From positions 1 to 29,205 of the forward strand of contig JAKUSY010000005.1 in assembly GCA_022451445.1 (NCBI GenBank): a stretch of DNA of 29,205 bases. The letters are read 5' to 3'. The notes beneath the pieces were generated by a model. It saw nothing but the letters and a program-made list of their open reading frames with translations, was not told where the DNA came from and did no database searches. Below are positions 17,272-26,029 of the stretch, piece after piece. Position numbers and translations under genes: made by a program. Numbering within the stretch: the first letter of the stretch is position 1; every line of letters starts with the position of its first letter. The stretch comes from Planctomycetota bacterium (GTDB taxonomy: Bacteria; Planctomycetota; UBA8108).

Positions 17272-18516
17272 ATGATGAACCAGGCCAGCCTGGAAATAGA
17301 GGTAGAGAAGACCGCCGAGGGGCGGCGGGCTCTCATCAGGTTTCGCCCGGACCTGAAGCGGCATGGCGGCCAGAGGGCCGACGTAAAGCTGGTTCTCTTC
17401 TGCAAGGTCGACCATTCCAATCCCATCAATAAAAAGGTCGAGCTGCTGAGCGAGAGCTTCAAGGTCAGCAAACCGCTGCACACCCTGCGCTACAAATGCC
17501 CACGGAGGCTCTTCACCTACGAGGGGAACTGGATCCGGCTTTATGCGCGAGTCTCGATTCTCATCGGAGATGACCATCTATCGAAGAAGTTCGAGGCGCC
17601 CCTGGAGCTCGGCAACATCCACCTGAGCGAAGATATTGACGAGACGATCAATCCGCCCGACGAACAGGTTCTCGTGAAAAACCTATTCATGATTCCAGCC
17701 GAGCGCAAGTCCGTGCTTCTGGCGCTCTGGGGGGGCTGTCTGGTTTTTCTTTTCCTGACGGAACGTTTTATCAGGAGCTCGCTCCTCACTATGAGCCGCG
17801 AGGTATTCGAGCTCGGGCTCATCTTCCTGCTTGGTCCCGCGTGCGGCCTCTTGTATTTCGCCTGGAAAAAAACCAAGGCTTACTGGAAAGCGCCGGACCT
17901 TGGGCTGCATTTCAATATCCCGGAGGGACTGTCGAGGGGCTCCCGGAGCAAGGCGAAGATCAATCGCCAGTCACGCCTCCTGGTTTCCGACTGGATATCG
18001 GGTAAGGCGGCGATGGATCTCGATGGCGTGAGGCTGAGGGTGGTGGCGGGGAACATCGAGAGGGGCCCGTGCCACGAGCTGGAGGGCAGCATGACTTCAG
18101 ACGCCAAGCTGGTGAAAAAGGACGTTTCCGTCGTTACTCGGGCGATGGTTCTCTACGACAAGACGATCGAGCGTCTTCCGGCCGGCACGGAGTTCGCGGA
18201 GTATTTCCGGGACCCGCTGGATTTCGAGCCGGTTTTCACGGATCTCTACCCACCCGACCTGGTGGCCACCAGGGGGTTCGGGGGCCGCCTCTCCCTGAGC
18301 TCAACGCACGGCCTGGGCTATTACCTCGAGTTCCAGCTGCTACACCCCGACGTGGCTGTCCTCTAGTACGAGGTGGAGTCGAGCTATTTCGATCCGACCG
18401 CTTTTTTCAGCGAGCCGGCTTCCGCCCCTCCCGCCTCGCCTCTGGGGGAGAGCGGGAGCTCCGGGGGGGAGGAGACCGGGGCGGATTCGCCGCCTCCGCC
18501 CCCTCCAGGCGGCTAG
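17272..18516 (+). CDS. Membrane protein of unknown function, reading through in-frame TAG
   Basis: Read through a TAG at 18364-18366 (codon 365) this gives 414 residues. The N-terminal domain (1-140) is a beta-rich soluble part, followed by two transmembrane helices (about 147-163 and 178-198) and a second soluble domain (about 205-375). The part after the TAG begins YEVESSYFDPTAFF and passes into a Pro/Ser/Gly-rich acidic tail with a run of prolines, so it looks like coding sequence. No family recognised. AGG lies just before the ATG. The next TAG (18514) is taken as the stop, but reading it too would extend to a TGA at 18568-18570 forming an ATGA overlap with an ATG of the PQQ gene. Confidence 0.7.
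18364..18366 (+). other. In-frame amber codon (TAG) in the membrane protein gene
   Basis: The codon lies between ...HPDVAVL and YEVESSYFD, with at least 49 further in-frame codons of protein-like composition. This is the least certain of the four sites because the family is not recognised and the tail is low-complexity. Confidence 0.6.
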
Positions 18517-18605
18517 GAAGCTGTCGCGGCGGGGAGTACTTTGCGGCGGGCTCCCCGCGTGCGAAAATGAGCTCTCATTCGAATCCTGATTCGCTCAACC
18601 GAAAA

Positions 18606-19871
18606 ATGAAACCACCAGGCCGGTACTATCGATGCGCGTTCGCTGCTTGCGGTCTCCTGCTGGCCTGCCTGCCGGCCGCGGCCGATGAATGGACGCGCTT
18701 TCGCGGCCCCAACGGTTCCGGCCTGAGCGATGCGAAGACCGTTCCGGCGCAGTGGAAGGAGAGCGACTTCAACTGGAAGATCGACCTGCCCGGCAAGGGG
18801 AATTCCTCCCCGGTCGTCTGGGACGAGCTGGTCTTCGTGACGGCGGCCGACAATGACGCCGGAACGAGGACCCTCCTGGCGATCAACACCGCGGACGGCA
18901 AGACGCGGTGGAAGAAGAATTTTCCCTACGCGACCTACCGCAAGCATCGAAACAACTCCTACGCATCCAATACCCCGGCGACAGACGCGGAGCGGGTCTA
19001 CGTTCTCTGGCAGTCGAAGAAGGAATCCCGGCTGGTAGCGATCGATCACGAGGGCAAGGAGAGCTGGCGCTACGAGCTCGGCCCCTACCTGCACGGCCAG
19101 GGCGGCGGCACCTCCCCGATCGTATTTGAGGACCTGGTGGTCATCTCCAACGATCACAAGAAGGGCAGCTTCCTGCTGGCGGTCGACCGCGCCACGGGCA
19201 GGGAGCGCTGGAAGCTCCCGCGCGCGGGTAAGCGGGCCTGCTATTCAACCCCCTGTGTCTTCAGCGCGCCGGGCCGTCCGACGGAGATTGTCTTCGTGCA
19301 CTGCTTCGAGGGAATCGTCGGGGTCGATCCGAAGCTCGGCAGGCAGAACTGGATGATCGATGTCTTCGGCACCTTTCCCCAGAGAGCCGTGGGTTCGCCC
19401 GTGGTCTGGAAGGACCTGGTGGTTGCCAACTCCGGGGCTCTCAATGGTGGCAAGAACGCTGTCGTGGTCCGTCCCTCGACCAGCGGAAAAAAGCACGGCG
19501 TGAAGGAGGTCTACAGGATCTCGCGTTCGGCGCCGCACGTTCCAAGCCCGCTGGTCTTCGACGGCAGGCTCTTTCTGTGGAGCGACCTGGGGGTCGTCAC
19601 CTGCGCCAGGGTGGAGACAGGGTAGGTGATCTGGCAGAAGAGGGCCGGCGGCGGCGGTAATTTTCACGGCTCGCCGGTCTGTGTCGATGGGCGCCTCTTC
19701 TGCGCCGACGACAAGGGCACTGTCGTCGTTCTGTCGGCCTCTGAGAAGTTCGAGGTGCTGGGAAAAAACGAGCTTGCCGACACCTGCCGCTCGACCCCCG
19801 CGGTGAGCGGCGGACGAATGTACGTGCGCACCGAGAGCCGGCTGTTCTCGGTGGGAGGGAAGAAAGAGTAG
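18606..19871 (+). CDS. PQQ-type beta-propeller protein, reading through in-frame TAG
   Basis: Read through a TAG at 19623-19625 (codon 340) this gives 421 residues. The ATG at 18606 starts a good signal peptide (hydrophobic core about 9-25, ending in AAA). An upstream ATG at 18567 would add 13 residues. The mature protein is a PQQ-like (YVTN/quinoprotein) propeller: EWTRFRGPNGSG, WKIDLPGKGNSSPVVW, TADGKTRWKK, GRERWKLP and so on, the usual pattern of planctomycete outer-membrane-assembly-like propellers. The TAG replaces one residue in a TG-x-VIWQ blade motif, after which SPVCVDGRLFCADDKGTVVVL and a final blade follow. The terminal TAG at 19869 is a real stop, as reading on would enter the antisense of the phosphofructokinase gene. 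Ligand and function are unknown. Confidence 0.87.
19623..19625 (+). other. In-frame amber codon (TAG) in the PQQ propeller gene
   Basis: The codon is in the middle of a propeller blade, in a TG-x-VxW motif where the family most often has Lys, Glu or Asp. Stopping here would remove the last 81 residues and leave an open propeller. A GTG follows directly and GGAG lies nine bases before it, so a re-start is conceivable but would give only a fragment. Confidence 0.85.
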
Positions 19872-19876
19872 CCCCT

Positions 19877-20845
19877 TCAGCTGGCGAGCACCCGGGCGAG
19901 CTCCAGCAGGTGCGCGGGCAGCTCCCGGGTTTCCTTCCAGGCCAGCTCCAGGTCCACCAGCGTCGTCTCGCCGTTTCGCTTCGCCACCAGCTTCGATGTC
20001 TCGCCCGCCACGAGCGCGTCCACCGCCGCCTTACCGAAGAGACCTCCCTGCACTCTGTCGAGGGCGCTCGGGGTCCCGCCGCGCTGGATATAGCCGAGCA
20101 CCGCGACACGCAACTCGTAGTCCGATTGGGCGGTGATCTTATCCGCGATCTCATAGGCGTTGCCCGCGTCGTCACCTTCTGCGACGACGACGATGCTGGA
20201 GACCTTGCCGGCCTCACGGCAGCGCTCGAGCCCGGCGCAGAGGGCGGCGATGTCGGTCGGCATCTCAGGCACCAACACCCCCTCGGCTCCGCAGGCCAGC
20301 GCGACCTCCAGGGCCAGGAAGCCGCGATCGCGGCCCATGACCTCGACCAGGAAGAGGCGCTCGTGGGAGGTCGCCGTGTCGCGAATCTTGTCGATCGCCT
20401 CGACCGCGGTATTGACGGCCGTGTCAAATCCGAGGGCGTAGTCGGTTCCCCCTACGTCATTGTCGATCGTTTTCGGTATGCCGATGAGCGGCAGGCTGGC
20501 CTGCCGCGAAAGCTCACAGGCTCCCCGGAGCGAGCCGTTGCCTCCTATCACGATCAGGCCATCGATCCCGCGTTCCGCGAGGTTGGCGATGGCCTGCTCG
20601 CGCGCAGCCGCCTCCCTGAATTCCGGGCAGCGGCTCGAGCGTAGAACGGTACCTCCGAGATTGACGATCCCGGCTACGCTGCGCGCATCCATTGGCTCCA
20701 TGTCGTTATCGATGAGACCGCGCCAGCCCCTGTGGACTCCGATGGCCTCGATCCCTCCGGCGAGGGCTGTTCGCACGACGGAGCGAATGCAGGGATTCAG
20801 CCCCGGGCAGTCTCCTCCGCTGGTAAGCAATGCGAGTCGGTTCAA
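19877..20845 (-). CDS. pfkA: 6-phosphofructokinase
   Basis: This 322-residue protein is a phosphofructokinase of the PfkA superfamily: GGDCPGLN (10-17), a GGNGS phosphate loop (101-105, normally GGDGS), the catalytic PKTIDND (124-130), and later VMGRDRGFLAL and RGGTPSALDR. It phosphorylates fructose 6-phosphate, the committed step of glycolysis. Gly at the position corresponding to E. coli residue 104 favours ATP over pyrophosphate, while Lys in PKTIDND resembles the PPi/mixed group, so the donor is not certain. It starts at TTG; there is no ATG in a sensible place. The matrixin gene ends 12 bases upstream, which suggests co-transcription although no functional link is obvious. Ends in TGA. 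Confidence 0.9.
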   Translation of the reverse strand: MNRLALLTSGGDCPGLNPCIRSVVRTALAGGIEAIGVHRGWRGLIDNDMEPMDARSVAGIVNLGGTVLRSSRCPEFREAAAREQAIANLAERGIDGLIVIGGNGSLRGACELSRQASLPLIGIPKTIDNDVGGTDYALGFDTAVNTAVEAIDKIRDTATSHERLFLVEVMGRDRGFLALEVALACGAEGVLVPEMPTDIAALCAGLERCREAGKVSSIVVVAEGDDAGNAYEIADKITAQSDYELRVAVLGYIQRGGTPSALDRVQGGLFGKAAVDALVAGETSKLVAKRNGETTLVDLELAWKETRELPAHLLELARVLAS

Positions 20846-20857
20846 GGCTACAGGCGC

Positions 20858-22738
20858 TCAGCAGCCGAGGTTGTCTTCGGTCAGATCCCTTCCGGCCCTG
20901 GGGAATGGCGCTCGGGGCCTGTCCCCTCCGGAAAACAGGAAGCGCAGGATCAGGATTCCATCGGAGATGTCGATGCTGCCATCATCGTTGGCATCCGCCG
21001 CATCTTCACAGGAGGGTACCCTGCCGCCTCGAAAGAGATAATCCAGCAGGAAGACCGCGTCTGTCAACTGGATGGTTCCACTTTGATCGGTATCGCCCCG
21101 CAGGAACAGCGGTGCGGGACGGGCGATGACGGTCCCGCTGAGGGCCAGGGGCTCGACCACGCGGCCGTCGCCGCTTGTGGTGAATTCCAGGTTGACCGGG
21201 GGAGAGCCGATGCCGCCGGCCAGGTCCAGCTCGACGCGATCGCCGTCATCGAGAGACTGTGAGAGCGACACCAGGAGCCTCGCTATGACAGTCTCTTCTC
21301 CGGCCGGAATGCTGGGCGAGGCGCCGGTGAAGGACATCACGATTCCGTAGGTGGCGATGCCCGAGTCGTTGTCGATATTGGCGGCGGCGAAGCTCGCCTC
21401 GCTCGTGAGGAGCTTCTCGTTGCTGATGCCGTCGACGGTGAGCTCGCTGTTGTCGTAAGAGAGGGCGAAGGACACTCCCGAGAGCGCTGAATCCGAGGTG
21501 CAGAGAACGTCGACGGGGATGCGGGAGCCTCCGGCGGGTCCCTCGCTCCCGGCGATGCGCAGGATCTTCGAGTGGTAGGTGAAGGCGTCCTGGAGGCGGG
21601 CTTCCGCCCCGTCCTGCGTCACGGTTACGTCAAACGTTCCGCCGCCGCGGCGGCGCGGGAGAGTGCCCCGGATCATCCCGGAGTCGATCCGCGCGGCATC
21701 CTCCACGCGGACACCGCCGATTCGCAGCTCGGCGCCGGAGGTGAAATTCTCGCCGATGACGGTCACCTGGATTCCGCCGGTGACCGGGCCCTCTCCGGGT
21801 TCGATGGACGCGAGCCGCGGAGCCGGGGACAGGTAGCGATAGCCGTCCTCCAGTACGGCCTCTCCGAGCTCTCCGGTGATACGGATGTCCGCCGGCCCCG
21901 CGCTGCCGGAGATCATGCGGTGCACCCGGATCAGGCAGCAGTCTTCGATGGTCCAGGCGGAGGCGGACAGCCGTCGGCCGCCGACATAGAGGGTCGAGTT
22001 CTGGTCCCAGGTGAAGTTCCTGCCCCGGATGAGAACCTCGTTTCTTCCGGCGGAAGGTCCGGAGTCCGGCTCCACCTCGATAATCCGGGTGGCGGGATTG
22101 GCACCGCCGCGGGTTTCGTAGAGGAACTCGGCGCCGGCGATGTCGTCCTCGTGCAGGGTCCTCATATGCTGGCCACGGTTCAGGGCGCCGGCGTACATGG
22201 TGGCGGTGCGGACATCCGAGTGGTCGAGACCGAGCGCATGCCCGAATTCATGGGTGGCGATCCCCCTCAGGTCCATGGTGCCGCTGGGCGGGTCCTGGGG
22301 GCCGTTCCAATTATTGGCGGTGCCGAGGCTCCTGGCGAAGAAGACCATGTCAAAGCTCACGATCCGCGAGCCGACGCCGCTGACGAGCGTAATGGCGAGG
22401 GCGTCTCCACCATCCTGGTTGGCCCAGGAGACGGCGTTGATGTTGTCATCCTCATCGAGCCCGCTGGCGGTGGTCGTTCCAAGGTAGACGAAACGCCGGG
22501 CTGCCGCCGATTGCTCGCGCCAGCAGGCGGCGGAACAGGTGAGGAGCTCGAGCTGCTGCGCGCGGGTGCCGGTGCGGCTCTCATCCGGGAAGTTCGGATT
22601 GATCCTGTAGTTGATCCGGCCGGTGCGCCAGCTCATGCCCAGGGTATCAAAGCACGACGCCTGCGGCGTAGAGAGGGCTCCCGCCAGGAACAGGACGAGA
22701 AGCGCCAGGCAGGGGGTTGTTCGCCAGCGACCGGTCAT
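20858..22738 (-). CDS. Secreted matrixin metalloprotease with IPT, cohesin-like and dockerin-like domains
   Basis: The start at 22738 gives 626 residues with a signal peptide (1-about 28). The catalytic domain has the metzincin zinc site HEFGHALGLDH (163-173) and a Met-turn at about Met181. Two IPT/TIG beta-domains follow (about 217-303 and 307-389), then a cohesin-like domain (about 393-530) and a dockerin-like pair of EF-hand repeats, GDTDQSGTIQLTD and DANDDGSIDISDG (about 548-594). The last part is a Pro-rich linker and a terminal Cys, as in planctomycete exported proteins. It would degrade extracellular proteins, with the paired modules allowing calcium-dependent assembly. The ATG overlaps the previous gene by ATGA. 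Longer in-frame upstream sequence is only a shadow of that gene. Ends in TGA. Confidence 0.92.
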   Translation of the reverse strand: MTGRWRTTPCLALLVLFLAGALSTPQASCFDTLGMSWRTGRINYRINPNFPDESRTGTRAQQLELLTCSAACWREQSAAARRFVYLGTTTASGLDEDDNINAVSWANQDGGDALAITLVSGVGSRIVSFDMVFFARSLGTANNWNGPQDPPSGTMDLRGIATHEFGHALGLDHSDVRTATMYAGALNRGQHMRTLHEDDIAGAEFLYETRGGANPATRIIEVEPDSGPSAGRNEVLIRGRNFTWDQNSTLYVGGRRLSASAWTIEDCCLIRVHRMISGSAGPADIRITGELGEAVLEDGYRYLSPAPRLASIEPGEGPVTGGIQVTVIGENFTSGAELRIGGVRVEDAARIDSGMIRGTLPRRRGGGTFDVTVTQDGAEARLQDAFTYHSKILRIAGSEGPAGGSRIPVDVLCTSDSALSGVSFALSYDNSELTVDGISNEKLLTSEASFAAANIDNDSGIATYGIVMSFTGASPSIPAGEETVIARLLVSLSQSLDDGDRVELDLAGGIGSPPVNLEFTTSGDGRVVEPLALSGTVIARPAPLFLRGDTDQSGTIQLTDAVFLLDYLFRGGRVPSCEDAADANDDGSIDISDGILILRFLFSGGDRPRAPFPRAGRDLTEDNLGC

Positions 22739-23352
22739 TTCCCGCTCCTGTCTTCGCCGCCGGTTTTTTTTCTTCCCTGGAGGATTTTCCGCACCTGCAG
22801 CCGAAGCGTTCGAAGCTCCATGGTTTTTCGAACGGGCAGGTGCTTCGCGCCCATGACGAGAACCTTCCCGGTATTGCCGGTGGCCGGCGGACTCGATTCC
22901 AGCCGGTATTTTCCCTGGAACCAGCCCGTGCTCCAGAGCGCTCCGTTGAGCTCCCTGGCGAAGACCAGCACCTTCTCTCCCCTCAGGAAGCGCGGTGATT
23001 CGGCGCATTTCTGCCAGCGCTCGCCGATCCGGCCGCCGAGATACTGGATGGTGATCTCGGTGATGCCGCCCGGGGTCTTCGCTCCGGTCCGGCTTCCGCG
23101 GATGAGCCCCGGACGTTTTCCCGGCGAGTCTCGCCAGGTCTCCGAGACCTTGATGCGAACATCGGTTATCATCGCCCTGCCGAGCCCGAGGAAGTCGTCC
23201 CAGCGGCTCTGTATCGCGACCACCTCACCACAGAAGATGTGACTCGAGCGAAGGGTCAGCTTCTCGAGGTCGAACTCGACCACGGCCGCCCGGCCCTCAG
23301 GGCAGGCTGTTGCGCAGAGTACCGGCAGAAAGAGAAGGAGGTATTGTTTCAT
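22735..23352 (-). CDS. Small secreted protein coupled to the matrixin
   Basis: This 205-residue protein has a signal peptide (1-about 23, with hydrophobic LLLFLPVLCATA). The mature part is beta-rich: a SSHIFCGEVVAI segment, an ITDVRIKVSETW segment, an IQYLGGRIG segment and FLRGEKVLVFAREL. This resembles small exported beta-proteins often found next to matrixins, but I do not recognise a named family. The C-terminus is basic. The start at 23352 is chosen for its signal peptide; a longer frame upstream is a shadow. It overlaps the matrixin gene by ATGA, so the two are probably co-translated, and the small protein could act as inhibitor, chaperone or partner. Ends in TGA. Confidence 0.75.
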   Translation of the reverse strand: MKQYLLLFLPVLCATACPEGRAAVVEFDLEKLTLRSSHIFCGEVVAIQSRWDDFLGLGRAMITDVRIKVSETWRDSPGKRPGLIRGSRTGAKTPGGITEITIQYLGGRIGERWQKCAESPRFLRGEKVLVFARELNGALWSTGWFQGKYRLESSPPATGNTGKVLVMGAKHLPVRKTMELRTLRLQVRKILQGRKKTGGEDRSGK

Positions 23353-23524
23353 GGCTTCGCAGGCGGCCTCGAGGGTCTGTCGGGGCAACGTCCGGTTTGG
23401 TTTCAACTCCCCGGAACCCGAAGATGCTTTTGCCGTGATCCTATGATACTTTGCGCGGTCCCCGACGGCAGCAAAAACCGGTGGGGGGCCCCGTTGGGAG
23501 CGTGAACTCCCCCTGAGAGTTTCC

Positions 23525-24880
23525 ATGAGCGAAATGACCGACAATAGCCGCCTCGCCGAGGTTGAGAGCATCATCGAAAAGTATCCCGATGTGCCGCCTG
23601 AGGCCGTCTTCAAGGAAGACCTGCTCAGGCTGGGGGTCAGCTTTTCCGAGGATGCCCTCAGGCTCTGTGGTGGGTTCAAGCCCTAGTCTTATTTCTTCTT
23701 CAGCTTGGACCTGCAGCCCTTCAAGGAGCTCGAGCAGGGGGAAAACCTGAGGGTCCCGGAGGAGCTCTCTCTCGTGGGCGGCCCCCGGAATTTCAGGCGC
23801 ACTATCGTGAGTGTCCGGATTTATCCCGACTCACCCTACCGCGTCGATATCGTCGAGGGGAAGCTGGCACTGCTAGTGGAGGGGGAACTGGTCTGTGATA
23901 TCGAGCTGCAGGATATTCCGGAGTATTACCGCCGAGATCTGCGAAGCGGCAAGACCATCACCGAGATCGCTCCGACCATCGAGTGGGGCTCCCTTGTCTA
24001 CCTGACGGTCTACCGTAAATGCCAGTATTTCGGCTTCAAGGAGGAGTGCCAGTTCTGCGACATCAACGAGAATGTTCGCCAGCAGAAGGAGGCCGGCCGG
24101 CCCTACGATACGGTGAAGGCGGTCGAGGAGGTGGTGGAGGCCCTCGAGATTATCGATGAGACGGATGTCGAGAAACGAACCCGGGCCTACACCATCACAG
24201 GGGGGAGCATCACCCGCCATCTGAGAGGGCAGGACGAGGCCACCTTCTACGAGGCCTATGCCCGGGCGATCAATTCTCGTTTTCCGGGACGCTGGATTTC
24301 CAAGATGGTGGTCCAGGCGCTCCCGCTCGATGATGTCCGGCGGTTTCGGGATGCGGGAGTCCAGATCTACCATCCAAACTACGAGGTCTGGGATAGGCGC
24401 CTCTTTTCGATCATCTGTCCGGGCAAGGAAGACTACGTGGGCCGCGACGAATGGATGAAGCGCATCGTGGCTGCGGCGGAGGTCTTCGGCCCATCCCAGG
24501 TTATTCCGAATTTCGTCGCCGGAGTCGAGATGGCGGCTCCTCACGGTTTTTCAAGGATCGAGGACGCGCTCGCCTCCACCGGTGAGGGACTCGACTACTT
24601 CATGTCGAGGGGAATTACCCCCCGCTTCACGGTCTGGTGCCCCGAGCCTCTGAGCGTCCTCGGCAGGGACCAGGGGGCGGCTCCGCTGGAATACCACGTC
24701 GGTCTGCTGCGGCTCTGGAGAGAGACCCTGCTGCGCTACAACCTTCCGGCGCCGCCGGGTTACGGGCTGCCGGGCGTCGGCAACGCGGTCTTCTCGGTAA
24801 GCTCCTTCATGGATGCCCTACCGGGCGATCTCGAGGTCGCCCGGCTTCCCGGCGAGTCCGAGGTCGCGGCGAACAGCTGA
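23525..24880 (+). CDS. Radical SAM protein with CX8CX2C motif, reading through in-frame TAG
   Basis: Read through a TAG at 23684-23686 (codon 54) this is a 451-residue protein. The N-terminal part (1-53) has an EKYPDVPPEAVFKEDLLR helix typical of this family, the TAG falls in FKP-x-SYFFFSLDL, and the TIM-barrel domain follows. The probable cluster-binding cysteines are Cys166, Cys175 and Cys178 (CX8CX2C), which is not the usual CX3CX2C spacing. ITGGSI lies about where the GGE segment is expected. A separate start at TTG 23705 would drop the first helix. The ATG at 23525 has only a weak GAGAG upstream. It stands alone between divergent and convergent genes, ends in TGA, and the substrate is unknown. 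Confidence 0.85.
23684..23686 (+). other. In-frame amber codon (TAG) in the radical SAM gene
   Basis: The codon lies 54 codons from the ATG, between FKP and SYFFFSLDL, both of which belong to one continuous family pattern. From memory, homologues of this family have Lys here (a KP-K-SY-type segment). The next possible starts (TTG 23705) lack a ribosome binding site. Confidence 0.87.
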
Positions 24881-24895
24881 GAGCCCCGCTGCCTG

Positions 24896-25930
24896 TTATT
24901 TCTCCGAGTCGATTCCGAACTCGCCCTTGCGTGCTCTCAGGGCGCTGTGGATGTGCGCGGCATTGTTCTGGAAATTGGCATAGCTGATGATGAAGTCCGG
25001 GCCGTGAACGATGAAGGAATGGCCCTCGCCGGCTCCGAGCTTCCCCCTCCAGGCTAGCTGGATATCGGCCACCTTCTTGGTGAGCGAGATCTCCATCTCC
25101 TTGCGCAGGTCTTTTTCCAGGTTTCCCGTGTGTTCGAGCACCAGCTGGGTGAGCGTCTTTACCTGGACCTCGTTCATGCTGCTGCCTGGAAGCCCCAGGG
25201 GCAGGCGGGCATCGTAGGTTGCCGCCTGGGTGGCTTTGATCTCCTCGGGTTTGCTTTTTCCAAGGGCGGTCTTGAGCTGGGATTCGTCGAGGCTCCGCAT
25301 CAGCTGCCTGGCGAGGTCCTCTACCTTGCCCAGGACCCTGAGTCCTTTCCTGGGGCCGGATTGGACCATGGCGGGATTGGCTCCGTAGAACAGGGGGGTC
25401 GCTGAGAGGACGGACTTCCCCTGGAGGGTGAAGTTGAGGCAGAGGTGGTGGCCTTCAAAGCGCCAGCCCCATTTTTCTTTTGAGCCCGGGGTGCCGAAGA
25501 TGCTCAGGTAGTAGTGCTCCGGGTCACGGCTGAATCTCCTGTTGGGACCCTCGATGGATCTCAGGATTCCCTCGAGGGAGCGGACCTCTTCGACGGTCCT
25601 GGCCCCTTTTTCTCCCAGGGAGACGATGAGGAGGTTCTGGACGAACTTCTTCTGCGCGTCGTTCATCTCGCTGAGGGCAAGTCCCTTTCGCGGCCTGGGG
25701 ATGAAATGCCAGTTGAGGCGCTCCTCGTCCTTGAAGTCGAAGAGGGCCTTCTCGCGCTGGCGTACGGAGAGCTTGGATGCCACCTTTTTTACGGCCGCGG
25801 TGATGGCATCCGCCGTCCTGGCGCTCGCAGCGGCCGCGTCGACGGAGCTCGTTCCATAGTCGAGGGCGGGGTTCAATAGCCAGGCTGCCAGGAGGAGACT
25901 GGCGCTGGAGAAAAAGAAGATCCTGTTCAT
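24896..25930 (-). CDS. Secreted DUF3500 family protein
   Basis: This 344-residue protein has a signal peptide (1-about 20) and then matches the DUF3500 family along its length: WHFIPRPRKGLALSEM (about 74-89), a WGWRFEGHHLCLNFT block (about 153-167), and PLFYGANPA (about 179-187). The family is common in Bacteroidota and planctomycetes and has no established function; the conserved HH and aromatic residues hint at a metal- or ligand-binding enzyme. AAGGG precedes the ATG. It ends in TAA, 15 bases from the convergent radical SAM gene. Confidence 0.92.
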   Translation of the reverse strand: MNRIFFFSSASLLLAAWLLNPALDYGTSSVDAAAASARTADAITAAVKKVASKLSVRQREKALFDFKDEERLNWHFIPRPRKGLALSEMNDAQKKFVQNLLIVSLGEKGARTVEEVRSLEGILRSIEGPNRRFSRDPEHYYLSIFGTPGSKEKWGWRFEGHHLCLNFTLQGKSVLSATPLFYGANPAMVQSGPRKGLRVLGKVEDLARQLMRSLDESQLKTALGKSKPEEIKATQAATYDARLPLGLPGSSMNEVQVKTLTQLVLEHTGNLEKDLRKEMEISLTKKVADIQLAWRGKLGAGEGHSFIVHGPDFIISYANFQNNAAHIHSALRARKGEFGIDSEK

Positions 25931-25984
25931 CTCGATGACCCTTCGTGTTCCGGTTTGTTCGTTCAGAGGCGAAGTGAGGGGAAC

Positions 25985-25990
25985 AGTATA
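25985..25990 (-). promoter_or_regulatory. Putative -10 element (TATACT) ahead of the DUF3500 gene
   Basis: The minus strand reads TATACT (one mismatch to TATAAT) about 54 bases before the DUF3500 ATG. No clear -35 is seen, so the promoter is tentative. Confidence 0.35.
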
Positions 25991-26029
25991 CAGCCTGGGA
26001 AACCTTTGAGCCAGCGAACTGAGGCGGTC

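Noticed and set aside
22739..23008. N-terminal extension of the matrixin gene
   Set aside because: The extra residues are a shadow of the small secreted protein gene, and the signal peptide begins at 22738.
13238..24880. The four TAG-interrupted genes as pseudogenes or sequencing errors
   Set aside because: Each has a single TAG and no other damage, flanking sequence stays conserved, and no other stop or frameshift interrupts any gene. Not excluded without reads, but less likely than recoding.
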